Shown in pieces: positions 51,237-58,778 of a DNA stretch of 58,778 bases. This stretch comes from an uncultured Lachnospiraceae bacterium. Its GTDB lineage: Bacteria > Bacillota > Clostridia > Lachnospirales > Lachnospiraceae. Position 1 is the first letter of the stretch. Every line of letters starts with the position of its first letter. The DNA lies in contig CATLBW010000003.1 of the NCBI GenBank assembly GCA_949879775.1, forward strand, positions 1 through 58,778. The letters are read 5' to 3'. The translations under genes were made by a program, and so were the position numbers. The notes under the pieces are model-generated. The model was not told the origin of the DNA. It searched no databases and saw only the letters and a program-made list of their open reading frames with translations.

Positions 51237-54200
51237 TTATTTTTTATTTCCCACTACCTCGTCTAAATCCGCACGCGCAAAGACCTCCAGCATGCCGCCC
51301 CTGGTAGCGTTATATATATGGTATCCATGCTTCGTTGCATATTCCTCTAACTGCTCGTAGGCATAGAGCGCGCGCCCCTCAAAGCGGACCTGCGCTTCAT
51401 GCACGCCAATATCCTCCCCCTTGAACATGTTACGCATCTTTATGTGCTCTAACTTCGTCATTTCCTTATCGCGGTAACTGTTCATAAAATGGTCGTTCTT
51501 GCCCCTGCCGATTGTAAAATCCACGCCCAGAAGGTAAATTTCTGAAAACCCCATATACATGGCAAGCTCTACCATGAACGTCATGACCGTGGCAATTGAC
51601 GGCACATAATATTCCGCCATATCCCCGTGCACATAGAATTTCTCCTTGCGCAGGTTGCTGACATAGATTACGTCTTCCCCTTTATACTTCATCAAGTCAT
51701 ATGCGGTCCTAGACACCCACAAGGTACATTCCGGGTTGGCTTGGAGCTGCTCCGCAGCCGCCTGCGCCACCACCCTGTCAGACGCGCACAGGAAGGTTGG
51801 CCGCCAGTCCGTGCGCTCAAACACCTTATAAATCATATTGCAGCCAAAACAGATTTCATCTTTGAGCATATTCAAGTCAGAAAGCCGCAGGCTTGGCCCA
51901 TTGCCTATGAGGAAGCACCGCCGCCCTTTATATTTATTGCGGAAAGATTCAATCTTCCTCGTATTATCATCCTTAACAAACGGCAGCTTCTGGAAAAACC
52001 CCCGCAGAACAAGCTTCGTATTCCTGGCAAAAATCTTGCAGTTTATGAGCCGCCTTTGCTTCTTCGTTTCAGGTGGGTTCACCTCCACAATCTGATGGGA
52101 CGTCCGGTAAGCGCAGTCCGCGCCGTCCAGGCAATTGCAGGTCTCATTGAACTTTTGGTACTTTTCATCATATACAAAATGCGCAAGCTGGTCTTTGACT
52201 GCCTGTACCATATCTTCCTGCGTCTTTACAATCGGCCCCGGGAGGAAATCCAAATCAAAATTCAGCCCATTGGCGCCGCCCACATATTCTTCCATGTCAT
52301 ACATAAAAAATACAATCGGGCGGCACAGGTTCGCAAAGTCAAAAACTGTGCCAGAGTAGTCGGACACTAACAAATCACTGATAATATAAAGCTCATTGAC
52401 GTCCTGCACCATGGAAACGTCGTACACGAACCCCGGATGCTTGTCAAAGCGCATGGAGCCGCGCTCTAAATGATGCAGGCGGCTTAAAAACACATAATCG
52501 TCCCCCAACTGTTCATGCAGCTTGTCCAAATCAAGCGACGGCACATGCTCAAAATTCTTGCCGCCCAACCAGCGGTACGGGCGCCAAGTCGGCGCATAGA
52601 GGACGACCTTCTTGTCAAACGGGATGCCCAAGTCCATCTTAATCCGCAAAACGTCTTCCTTAGTGTAGCGGAACAGGAAATCATTCCTGGGATAACCAGT
52701 CTCCACCATCGCCGTCTCCCGCTTCTTAGGGCTTAAGTTATAAGCGTCCGCCATAATCGGCGTGAAAGCTGGGGACGGTGAAGTCAGGATGGACAGACGC
52801 TTTCCAGACGCCGTATAGTCCCTCATCAGTTCCCGCTTGCTGCGCTTGCCTTCCGATTCCCCACGGAAAGAACAGCCAATCCTTTTTAACGGCTTCCCAT
52901 GCCAGGTATATACCATCTTCTGCGCCTTGTTAGGCTTGATATATTTGGGCATTCCGGTATTGGTAAATATATATTTCGCACGGGCGCAAAACTTAATGTA
53001 ACGCCTGGTCCCCCGCCTTACGACCACCGTGCGCGGGTTCTGCTTTACCTGTGGGAACAGCCTGGGGTTAATGAACGCCCAGATAAATTTATAATCAAAA
53101 TAGTCCGGGTCCTCCAACATGGACTCATAAATCGCCCGGGTATTGCACCCATAATTATTCGTGCCGCCATACGACTCAAAAACCACCCATTTTGTCTGCA
53201 CCGGATAAATCACCTGGTACAGGATAAACCACAGCTTTTTACGGAAATTGTTAAGCTCACGGAAAAAGCCTAACTGGTTCAAAGAACGGAATATGCGTTT
53301 CTTGAGAGGCATATCCTTAATCTTTGCGATGCGCTCCGCCTCCGCTTCCTCCTCAGCCCTCCTCTGTTCTTCTTCCGTCGCAGGCTCCAGGAACTTCCAC
53401 TGCGGCTTTAATTTGCGGTTACTGTAAGATAAAACCTGCGTTACCGCATCCTCTAAATCATCCGCACCAATCAGCAGCCCCTTCCAGGAAATATCCTCTT
53501 TGCGGATTTGCCTCATCACCTGTTCCCTGTAAGAAGCGTACGATTTATTCCCAAAAGAAATCCTGCGGTTCGCCAAATCCTGCGACCATGCCTTAAGGCT
53601 TCCTTCAAAATCCCCCTCCAAAACAAATTTGGTGTGCAGCTCCAATGTATTAATCCGCTTGTGCATACTGCTTCCTTCAATCAATGGGACATGCACATGC
53701 CGATACATTTTTTGAACGAAAAAGGGAATCGCCACAGCCGCCACTTCCTGTGCGGGTACGCCGATTGCCTGTCCAACAATTCCCGGGATTTCCTCCAGCC
53801 CGTTATGGTAAAATTTACGAAAATAATTTAATGTATAATTCTCACGCAGCGCGATCGTAAGCCCTTCCCCGACGCCGGTAAAGAATTTGGCGCGCGCCTT
53901 GGCAAGTTCGCTAAACGCCTGCCTTGCCATTACCTGTTCCTTTTCTGTGAGCATGTCGCACAAAAGGGCGCACAAGGCACGGAACATCAAGAGGTAAATC
54001 CCCGCCTTGTCTTCCTCCTCCCGAAAATGCGCACGCACGAAATTGCCGTCTAAAACCCAATATTCAGCCGCACAGAAGCTCCAGTCGCCATATTCAGCGG
54101 GCGCTGCCGCAAGCTCGATGTCCGCACGTCCCTTCTGCCCTTCATGAAGCTGCTCCCTTGCCTCCTGGGCAAGCCTTAACGTCTCGTTCCCACCTGCCAC

Positions 54201-55124
54201 AAGCATCAAATCCGTCTGTCCTTGCTGCAAGACCTGTTTCAATTCCGCTAGGGACTGCTCATACGTCCTGTTATCCAAGACCTCATACTCTTTATAAACA
54301 ATCTCCTGCATCCGCAGCAATTCCCTCAAAGGCGTCTTCCCCGCCAGCTTATCGCAGACCAGCAGCAAATTGCCAGCATGGCCCTGCTCTAAGATATCCT
54401 TTACATATACAACATATCCCTGCCCGGAAATAACCTTGCGGCTAAGGTAATCCGCTTTTTCAATGCTAAGCGCATACTCCCCGTCAACTTCTCCATCCCG
54501 GACCTGCCGGATTCCTTTGCCCTCATCAAACCACAAGATCCCCTTGATATCCTTAGCAAGGGAGCTGATAAACCCACGGAGGAAACTTTGGTTCGACTGG
54601 CAGTCCCACGCAGGCTTGACGGGATTAGGCTCCTCCTCCGGCTGATTGGGATTGATCTTAACCATGGGAAATACGCCGCAGGTGTCAAGCCCCTCTAAGC
54701 CGTCCCCAAGCTCTACCACCCAGTCCATATCGATACGGGCCGCCAGTTCCTGGCTTTTGTCCTGCCTGGGAAAAGCTGCGACGGCATACCTCGCAGGCGC
54801 CGCCAGGAAATCCTTGAAATCTTCCCGCGCATAAAAAAGGTTATACGCCAAAAACAGATACGTCCCTTCCGCATCTGAAACCATATCTTCCTTAATCTCT
54901 GTCCCTATATATTCAAATGATAACCTGCGCAAATCTTTCCGGCTGCCTGCCAGCCCCTGGCAGTACAAAAACAGCCCTTCATTGCCGGCTACCTTAACCT
55001 CAGATATTCCTTCTTCCTGCAATATCCTAAGCTGGCGCTCGATCAGCCCTTCGCCGCTAGGTAAGTATTGATGATATAATCTTTCATCTGCTGAACGATT
55101 AAAATCATATAGAAAGGTGTACAC
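51237..55124 (-). CDS. Tri-modular polymer transferase: N-terminal module, TagF-like domain, GT42/MptE-like domain; GTG start
   Basis: 1295 residues. The N-terminus (LIERQLRILQEEGISEVKV) vaguely recalls a sugar-nucleotidyltransferase but lacks its active-site motifs; residues about 120-640 match nothing I recognise. Residues about 665-1010 form a TagF-like domain (TWHGKPLKRIG, LYAPTWRPYRW, SDYSGTVFDFA). Residues 1065-1295 form a domain with GNGPSLRLSD (1074-1083), FGCN, GFSEIYLLGVDF and a later histidine, the pattern shared by MptE-like (DUF115) proteins, Maf and GT42 sialyltransferases. With NeuB/NeuA directly downstream, a phospho-alcohol plus nonulosonate transferase is plausible. GTG 55124 has GGAGG six bases upstream; its promoter is at 55170-55198. 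Confidence 0.85.
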   Translation of the reverse strand: MYTFLYDFNRSADERLYHQYLPSGEGLIERQLRILQEEGISEVKVAGNEGLFLYCQGLAGSRKDLRRLSFEYIGTEIKEDMVSDAEGTYLFLAYNLFYAREDFKDFLAAPARYAVAAFPRQDKSQELAARIDMDWVVELGDGLEGLDTCGVFPMVKINPNQPEEEPNPVKPAWDCQSNQSFLRGFISSLAKDIKGILWFDEGKGIRQVRDGEVDGEYALSIEKADYLSRKVISGQGYVVYVKDILEQGHAGNLLLVCDKLAGKTPLRELLRMQEIVYKEYEVLDNRTYEQSLAELKQVLQQGQTDLMLVAGGNETLRLAQEAREQLHEGQKGRADIELAAAPAEYGDWSFCAAEYWVLDGNFVRAHFREEEDKAGIYLLMFRALCALLCDMLTEKEQVMARQAFSELAKARAKFFTGVGEGLTIALRENYTLNYFRKFYHNGLEEIPGIVGQAIGVPAQEVAAVAIPFFVQKMYRHVHVPLIEGSSMHKRINTLELHTKFVLEGDFEGSLKAWSQDLANRRISFGNKSYASYREQVMRQIRKEDISWKGLLIGADDLEDAVTQVLSYSNRKLKPQWKFLEPATEEEQRRAEEEAEAERIAKIKDMPLKKRIFRSLNQLGFFRELNNFRKKLWFILYQVIYPVQTKWVVFESYGGTNNYGCNTRAIYESMLEDPDYFDYKFIWAFINPRLFPQVKQNPRTVVVRRGTRRYIKFCARAKYIFTNTGMPKYIKPNKAQKMVYTWHGKPLKRIGCSFRGESEGKRSKRELMRDYTASGKRLSILTSPSPAFTPIMADAYNLSPKKRETAMVETGYPRNDFLFRYTKEDVLRIKMDLGIPFDKKVVLYAPTWRPYRWLGGKNFEHVPSLDLDKLHEQLGDDYVFLSRLHHLERGSMRFDKHPGFVYDVSMVQDVNELYIISDLLVSDYSGTVFDFANLCRPIVFFMYDMEEYVGGANGLNFDLDFLPGPIVKTQEDMVQAVKDQLAHFVYDEKYQKFNETCNCLDGADCAYRTSHQIVEVNPPETKKQRRLINCKIFARNTKLVLRGFFQKLPFVKDDNTRKIESFRNKYKGRRCFLIGNGPSLRLSDLNMLKDEICFGCNMIYKVFERTDWRPTFLCASDRVVAQAAAEQLQANPECTLWVSRTAYDLMKYKGEDVIYVSNLRKEKFYVHGDMAEYYVPSIATVMTFMVELAMYMGFSEIYLLGVDFTIGRGKNDHFMNSYRDKEMTKLEHIKMRNMFKGEDIGVHEAQVRFEGRALYAYEQLEEYATKHGYHIYNATRGGMLEVFARADLDEVVGNKK

Positions 55125-55169
55125 AGCGCTCCTCCTTTGTTTTCATTGCTAAAAGTTAAATTCCAGCGT

Positions 55170-55198
55170 ATTATACCATTCCAGACACATATTTGCAA
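55170..55198 (-). promoter_or_regulatory. Sigma-A promoter inside the right-hand unit
   Basis: Minus-strand TTGCAA (55198-55193), 17 bases, a perfect TATAAT (55175-55170) with TGG directly before it. Start near 55163, about 39 bases before the GTG of the 1295-residue gene. It lies in a 140-base gap, the largest on this strand in the right half, and probably drives genes down to 29986. Confidence 0.75.
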
Positions 55199-55264
55199 GA
55201 AAACCTGCAAAGCACATAGAGATAATGCCAATTTTTCCCATTTCCTTGCAGAAAACTCAATTTT

Positions 55265-56482
55265 TCAGGATTTTTTATCCCCTTCCCCGATGACTGCCAA
55301 AAGCAGCTTCCCGGCAGAGTCAGGGCCCTCAAGGCAATTGAACGTCTCATTAAACTTCCGGTACTTTCCATCATAAGTAAAACTTTCCAGCTCTTCTAAG
55401 ACGGCCCCTGCCAGTTCCTCCTGGCGCTCCACAATCCTGCCCGGGAGCGTTTCCAGAGGAAAGTTCAGCCCATTGGCATGCTCTATATATTGTTCCCTGT
55501 CATACATATATAATACCATTGGCCGTCTCAGGTTGGCATAATCAAAAATCGTCCCCGAATAATCCGATATCATCAGATCGCTGATAATATAAAGGTCATT
55601 GACCTCCGGGTAGTTTGTCACATCATATAGGAAACCTGGGTAATCGTCATAACAGACGCTCCCACCTTCCATATGGTGCAGGCGGTTCAGCAACACGAAG
55701 CCTTCCCCCAACTCCTTTTGCAGCAAGCCATAGTCAAGCCCCCCTGTATGCTTAAAATGATTCCCGCCCAGCCAATGGTAGGGGCGCCAGGTCGGCGCAT
55801 AGAGGATGACCTTTTTGCCTTCGGGGATGGACAGCTTCGCTTTCACGCGCGCAACGTCCTCTTTCGTATAGCAAAACAGGAAATCGTTGCGGGGATAGCC
55901 GCACAAAAGCAGCGCACGTTGCCGCTTCTTATCGCTAAGGGCATAGGCGTCGCCCATAACGTCCGAAAACGCGGGGGCGGGGGATAAGAGGAAAGAAAGC
56001 CGCCTGCCGGAGCTTTTGTAATCCCTGTCGATCTTTGCCTTGGAACGTTTCCCATCGCCAGCCCCTTTGATGCCGCAGCCGATGCATTTTAGGGGCTTGC
56101 CATGCCACAGGTACACTAATTTCTGCCGCCTGCCCGGCCAGATATAGCTTGGCAGCCCGGTATTAGTAAACAGGAAGGAAGCCCTGGCACATGCTTTCAG
56201 GTATCCATAGCTGCCCTTCTTTACCACGCTTGTCCTGGGTTTTTCCTTCAAAAAGGCAAATTTTTGCGGATTTTGCACCGACCAGACAAAACGGTATTCC
56301 TCATATTCCGGCGCTATCTGCATCCGTTCATATAAGGCTTTCGGGTTACAGCTATAGCTGTTGTCCTCCCCATTGTAAGACTCAAACAGGACGAGTTTTT
56401 TATCCTGCAAAAGGAAGGTGCGAAAGAGCACATATGCAATTCTCTTTTCCACACGGTTGCGCAGCTTTGTGATGATTGACAT
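55265..56482 (-). CDS. TagF-like CDP-glycerol glycerophosphotransferase family protein
   Basis: 405 residues. Single GT-B domain of the TagF/TarF group: LFTNTGLPSYIWPG, LWHGKPLKCIGCG, LYAPTWRPYHWLGG and MISDYSGTIFDYANL are all in the order expected. It is closely similar to the middle domain of the 1295-residue protein, so one arose from the other. Donor could be CDP-glycerol or another CMP-linked phospho-alcohol; no TagD gene is in the window. Confidence 0.9.
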   Translation of the reverse strand: MSIITKLRNRVEKRIAYVLFRTFLLQDKKLVLFESYNGEDNSYSCNPKALYERMQIAPEYEEYRFVWSVQNPQKFAFLKEKPRTSVVKKGSYGYLKACARASFLFTNTGLPSYIWPGRRQKLVYLWHGKPLKCIGCGIKGAGDGKRSKAKIDRDYKSSGRRLSFLLSPAPAFSDVMGDAYALSDKKRQRALLLCGYPRNDFLFCYTKEDVARVKAKLSIPEGKKVILYAPTWRPYHWLGGNHFKHTGGLDYGLLQKELGEGFVLLNRLHHMEGGSVCYDDYPGFLYDVTNYPEVNDLYIISDLMISDYSGTIFDYANLRRPMVLYMYDREQYIEHANGLNFPLETLPGRIVERQEELAGAVLEELESFTYDGKYRKFNETFNCLEGPDSAGKLLLAVIGEGDKKS

Positions 56483-56491
56483 CTCGTCACC

Positions 56492-57622
56492 TCATTCGTG
56501 GGGTTCTCTTACAATCTGACGGTACATGGCAAGGAGCGCATCCTTTGTCACTTTCACCGGAAAGTTGCCAAGGCGCTCCGCGTTGACAGACGACGCCAAG
56601 ACCTCCACATCCTGCCGCCCTTTTTGCACCGGGTAAGGCAGCTCCAAAGCGCCTATCAGCCGCGTAAGCCACGCTACGGATTCCTGTGTATTTTGTTTGC
56701 CCAGCATCCGGTTCAATTCCTCTAACGTCTGTGAAAGGTAATCCTTGCCCCTGCCGTCGGTACAGTCCTCTATATGCCCTTGCAGGTAAGCCCAGGTCTT
56801 TGGCAGGCAGATTGCCGCAGCATGCCCGTGGGCGAACCCATACATGGAAGTCACTTTATAGCTCATGGCGTGCGCCGCCGTCGTCTTGGAGATGTTGATG
56901 GCGCGCCCGGCCAGGTTTGCCGCAGCCATAATCTGCTGCCAGTTCGCATTATCCTCAATATAACCCTGCCATGCATCACGGATTGTTATAATGGCCTTGC
57001 GCGCATAGCCCCTGCTCTCCTCTGTGGAATTCACCGACCAGTAAGACTCAATCGCCTGGCACAAAGCGTCCATCATCGTTGCCTTTTTTTGGTACAAAGG
57101 CAGATGCTCTAAAAAACCGTCGTGCAAAACAGCATAATTAGGAAGCAGGCATGCATGCGCCACAGACTGCTTCTCGCCCTGGTAATAGACCACGGCAAAG
57201 CTCGTGGACTCGCTGCCCGTCCCGGCTGTGGAGGGGATGGCGATATGGAGGATATTGCTCGCTTTCTTTTCCTGCTTAAGATAATTCTCATTTCTGTCCA
57301 TGGGTGCAAACAGCTTGATGCATTTCGCCACATCCATGGCGCTGCCTCCGCCCATGGAAAGGAGCATCTCGCAGCCTTCTTCCTCATACAATGCCAGCCC
57401 CGCTTGTACTTCCTCATATTTAGGGTTGGGGGAAAAGCCGTGGAAGAAAACAACCTTTCCCGGAAATCCCTGCCAGAACTCTTCGCCGCAATGCTTCCTT
57501 GCCGATTTTGAGCAGACCGCCAACAGGTTCCTGGCGCCTGATTCCCTTACAATCTTTGCCGCTTCCTGCAAGGCGCCCGCACCGCTTATAACCTCCTGCG
57601 ATTGATAGCTCTCTTTTTGCAT
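56492..57622 (-). CDS. Iron-containing alcohol dehydrogenase, probable phosphonoacetaldehyde reductase
   Basis: 376 residues. NAD(P)-binding GGGSAMDVAK (91-100), STAGTGSEST (131-140), and the metal region MDALCQAIESYWSVNS with Asp185, AHAMSYK (His251) and AHGHA (His265). Gln189 stands where many family members have a metal-binding histidine; as far as I recall this occurs in the phosphonoacetaldehyde reductase branch (PhpC/FomC-like). It would turn phosphonoacetaldehyde into 2-hydroxyethylphosphonate, fitting the PEP mutase at 43388-44683. The phosphonopyruvate decarboxylase needed between them is not in the window. Confidence 0.82.
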   Translation of the reverse strand: MQKESYQSQEVISGAGALQEAAKIVRESGARNLLAVCSKSARKHCGEEFWQGFPGKVVFFHGFSPNPKYEEVQAGLALYEEEGCEMLLSMGGGSAMDVAKCIKLFAPMDRNENYLKQEKKASNILHIAIPSTAGTGSESTSFAVVYYQGEKQSVAHACLLPNYAVLHDGFLEHLPLYQKKATMMDALCQAIESYWSVNSTEESRGYARKAIITIRDAWQGYIEDNANWQQIMAAANLAGRAINISKTTAAHAMSYKVTSMYGFAHGHAAAICLPKTWAYLQGHIEDCTDGRGKDYLSQTLEELNRMLGKQNTQESVAWLTRLIGALELPYPVQKGRQDVEVLASSVNAERLGNFPVKVTKDALLAMYRQIVREPHE

Positions 57623-57636
57623 GGCATCGTCCCTCC

Positions 57637-58476
57637 TTATTTCACCACCGTATCAAAATCCACACGCTCAAAAACCTCCAATGCCCCGCCGCGCGTAGCA
57701 TTATATATCTTTACCTGTTTCTGGTCCGCATATTCCTTGAGTTTCCGATAAGCATCCAGTGAACGTATCCTTCGCTCCTCGCCAAGCTCAACTAACGTCA
57801 GGTTCGGGCGGTTCGTCTTCTTGCGCACCCACGCCAGGTTATAATCATCTACCGACTTATCGGTATAAGAGTCCCCGAAATGTCCGGCCGTAAAGGTATT
57901 CGTGCAGTCCACGCCCACTAAATAAATTTCCCGGAACCCCATATAGATTGCCATCTCTATCATCAGCGTCATGACCGTGGCCTGCGCCGGCACATAATAT
58001 GCCAAGGGGTTTTTGCTGACCTTGTAATTCTGCTGATTGATGCGGTTCAGGTAAATTACCTGCTCCCCCGGGGTTCTGATACGTTTAATTTTCTCATATA
58101 CATCTTTATTGGAAAACAACGGACGTTCCAAAACCTTGTCAAGCATCCCCTCCTCATTTATCGCATGGACCGCGACAACATCAGAGATGAAATGGTACGT
58201 GGGCCGCCAGCCGGCTTTGCCAAACACTTTATAGATAATGTTGCAGGCAAAAGAAACCTCCCCTTTAAGCTTCTCCAAATCCTCAACCTTAAGGCTTGGC
58301 CCATTGCCAACCAGGAAGCATCTTTGCCCGGCATATTTATCCCGATAAGACAAAAGCCTTTTGGCATTGCCGCTAAAAGCGATCCCATGGCTCCTTAAGG
58401 CGCCGATCAGCCCATACCACACTTTCATCCCCTGCTTGAGTACCGTTTTTACAGACTGCTTGATATTATAAAACAC
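57637..58476 (-). CDS. MptE/DUF115-like protein related to GT42 sialyltransferases; GTG start
   Basis: 279 residues. After a basic N-terminal 45 residues comes RCFLVGNGPSLKVEDLEKLK (GNGPSL at 57-62), FACNIIYKVF, YYVPAQATVMTLMIEMAIYM, GFREIYLVGVDCTN, GHFGDSY and IYNATRGGALEVF. The same blocks form the last 230 residues of the 1295-residue protein. GNGPSL, a CN pair and E-x-YL-x-G-x-D also occur in Campylobacter Cst-type GT42 enzymes, so a CMP-sugar transferase is possible, though Pfam-type calls would say MptE-like. GTG 58476 has GGAGG seven bases upstream. Confidence 0.8.
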   Translation of the reverse strand: MFYNIKQSVKTVLKQGMKVWYGLIGALRSHGIAFSGNAKRLLSYRDKYAGQRCFLVGNGPSLKVEDLEKLKGEVSFACNIIYKVFGKAGWRPTYHFISDVVAVHAINEEGMLDKVLERPLFSNKDVYEKIKRIRTPGEQVIYLNRINQQNYKVSKNPLAYYVPAQATVMTLMIEMAIYMGFREIYLVGVDCTNTFTAGHFGDSYTDKSVDDYNLAWVRKKTNRPNLTLVELGEERRIRSLDAYRKLKEYADQKQVKIYNATRGGALEVFERVDFDTVVK

Positions 58477-58491
58477 TCCTCCGCCTCCACA

Positions 58492-58778
58492 TCAGCCCTC
58501 TTTGGCAATTACCGGCTCCATCATTTTCTGCACGCGCGCCAAATCTTCCAGGTTATCGACTTCCGTACAACTCCTGCCCGCACAGGCGCACAGATAGAGC
58601 TTGAAACTGTCTGAAACCTCGTTGAGGGCATTCTCCGCATAGACCCCGCAACCGCCCTTTTCGCAGAATTCCAAAATATGCGAAAGCCACAGCAGCCAGT
58701 CTTCCCTGTTCAGCTTGTACAAAGGCTGCGCTGCATAAGCGTCCTCAAAAAATTCAATGCCCACCTTCGTAATCTTTC
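58492..58778 (-). CDS. Nucleotidyltransferase C-terminus (LicC/PntC-like), runs off the right edge
   Basis: Only the last 94 or so residues are in the window: KITKVGIEFFEDAYAAQPLY, then a WLLWLSHILEF helix, VYAENALNEV and the end CTEVDNLEDLARVQ. The last block is typical of choline-phosphate and phosphonate cytidylyltransferases, where an E-x-D pair closes the metal site. With a PEP mutase and a phosphonoacetaldehyde reductase in the same unit, activation of a phospho- or phosphono-alcohol with CTP is the likely task. Another NTP-transferase specificity cannot be excluded without the N-terminus. Confidence 0.7.
   Translation of the reverse strand, partial: KITKVGIEFFEDAYAAQPLYKLNREDWLLWLSHILEFCEKGGCGVYAENALNEVSDSFKLYLCACAGRSCTEVDNLEDLARVQKMMEPVIAKEG

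Overview
The window is one large surface-polysaccharide locus from a Gram-positive anaerobe, most likely a member of the Clostridia (Lachnospiraceae-like). This rests on the gene families, strong AGGAGG-type ribosome binding sites, canonical sigma-A promoters, TagF-type glycerophosphotransferases, a TxpA/holin-like type I toxin and a DUF1703 AAA-ATPase. No rRNA, tRNA, CRISPR array or transposase was seen. Almost every gene lies on the minus strand. The only plus-strand genes are a 38-residue toxin and two XRE regulators.

Reading in the direction of transcription (right to left), the first unit (58778 to 29986) starts outside the window. It holds a partial LicC/PntC-like nucleotidyltransferase, a MptE/GT42-like protein, a phosphonoacetaldehyde-reductase-like iron ADH and a TagF-like transferase. 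A strong promoter at 55170-55198 then precedes a 1295-residue tri-modular TagF/GT42-like protein. Next come a NeuB homologue without SAF domain, a NeuA-HAD fusion, a secreted Pce-like metallo-hydrolase with wall-binding repeats, a TagF-GT4 fusion, a Fom1-like cytidylyltransferase-PEP mutase fusion and ManA. A Dlt-like acylation cassette follows (SGNH/DltD-like, MBOAT, carrier protein, adenylation-nitroreductase fusion). The unit ends with two tandem Wzy/ligase-like paralogues and a PglF-like/PglE-like pair for a 4-amino-4,6-dideoxy sugar.

A small island (about 27150-29950) of xre, a convergent DUF1703 ATPase/nuclease gene and a second near-duplicate xre separates that pair from the next unit. 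Unit two (27076 to 9175) has its own promoter (27121-27149). It starts with a PglC-like phosphoglycosyl transferase and runs through an aminotransferase, GNAT, ATP-grasp, FemAB-like protein, glycosyltransferases, Ugd, a wbpE/wbpD/wbpB-like set, Wzy and Wzx. It ends with a membrane protein interrupted at a G9 tract and a GT2-GtrA fusion. A compact type I toxin-antitoxin module (8718-9143) follows. Unit three (8504 to beyond position 1), again with its own promoter (8600-8628), carries a second wbpD/wbpB/wbpE-like set, an MBOAT-SGNH O-acyltransferase pair, a Wzz-like protein with a degenerate kinase tail, a GT4 and a WbpO-like nucleotide-sugar dehydrogenase.

Together the genes describe initiation (PglC-like), precursor synthesis (UDP-sugar uronates, 4-amino sugars, probably CMP-KDN or a related nonulosonate, probably CMP-hydroxyethylphosphonate), assembly, flipping, polymerisation, chain-length control and at least two acylation systems. 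The least expected parts are the Dlt-like cassette whose ligase is fused to a flavin nitroreductase, and the phosphonate branch next to TagF-like transferases and a Pce-like esterase. By eye, the 9-12 kb stretch is A+T-richer than the 28-58 kb stretch, suggesting mixed origins.
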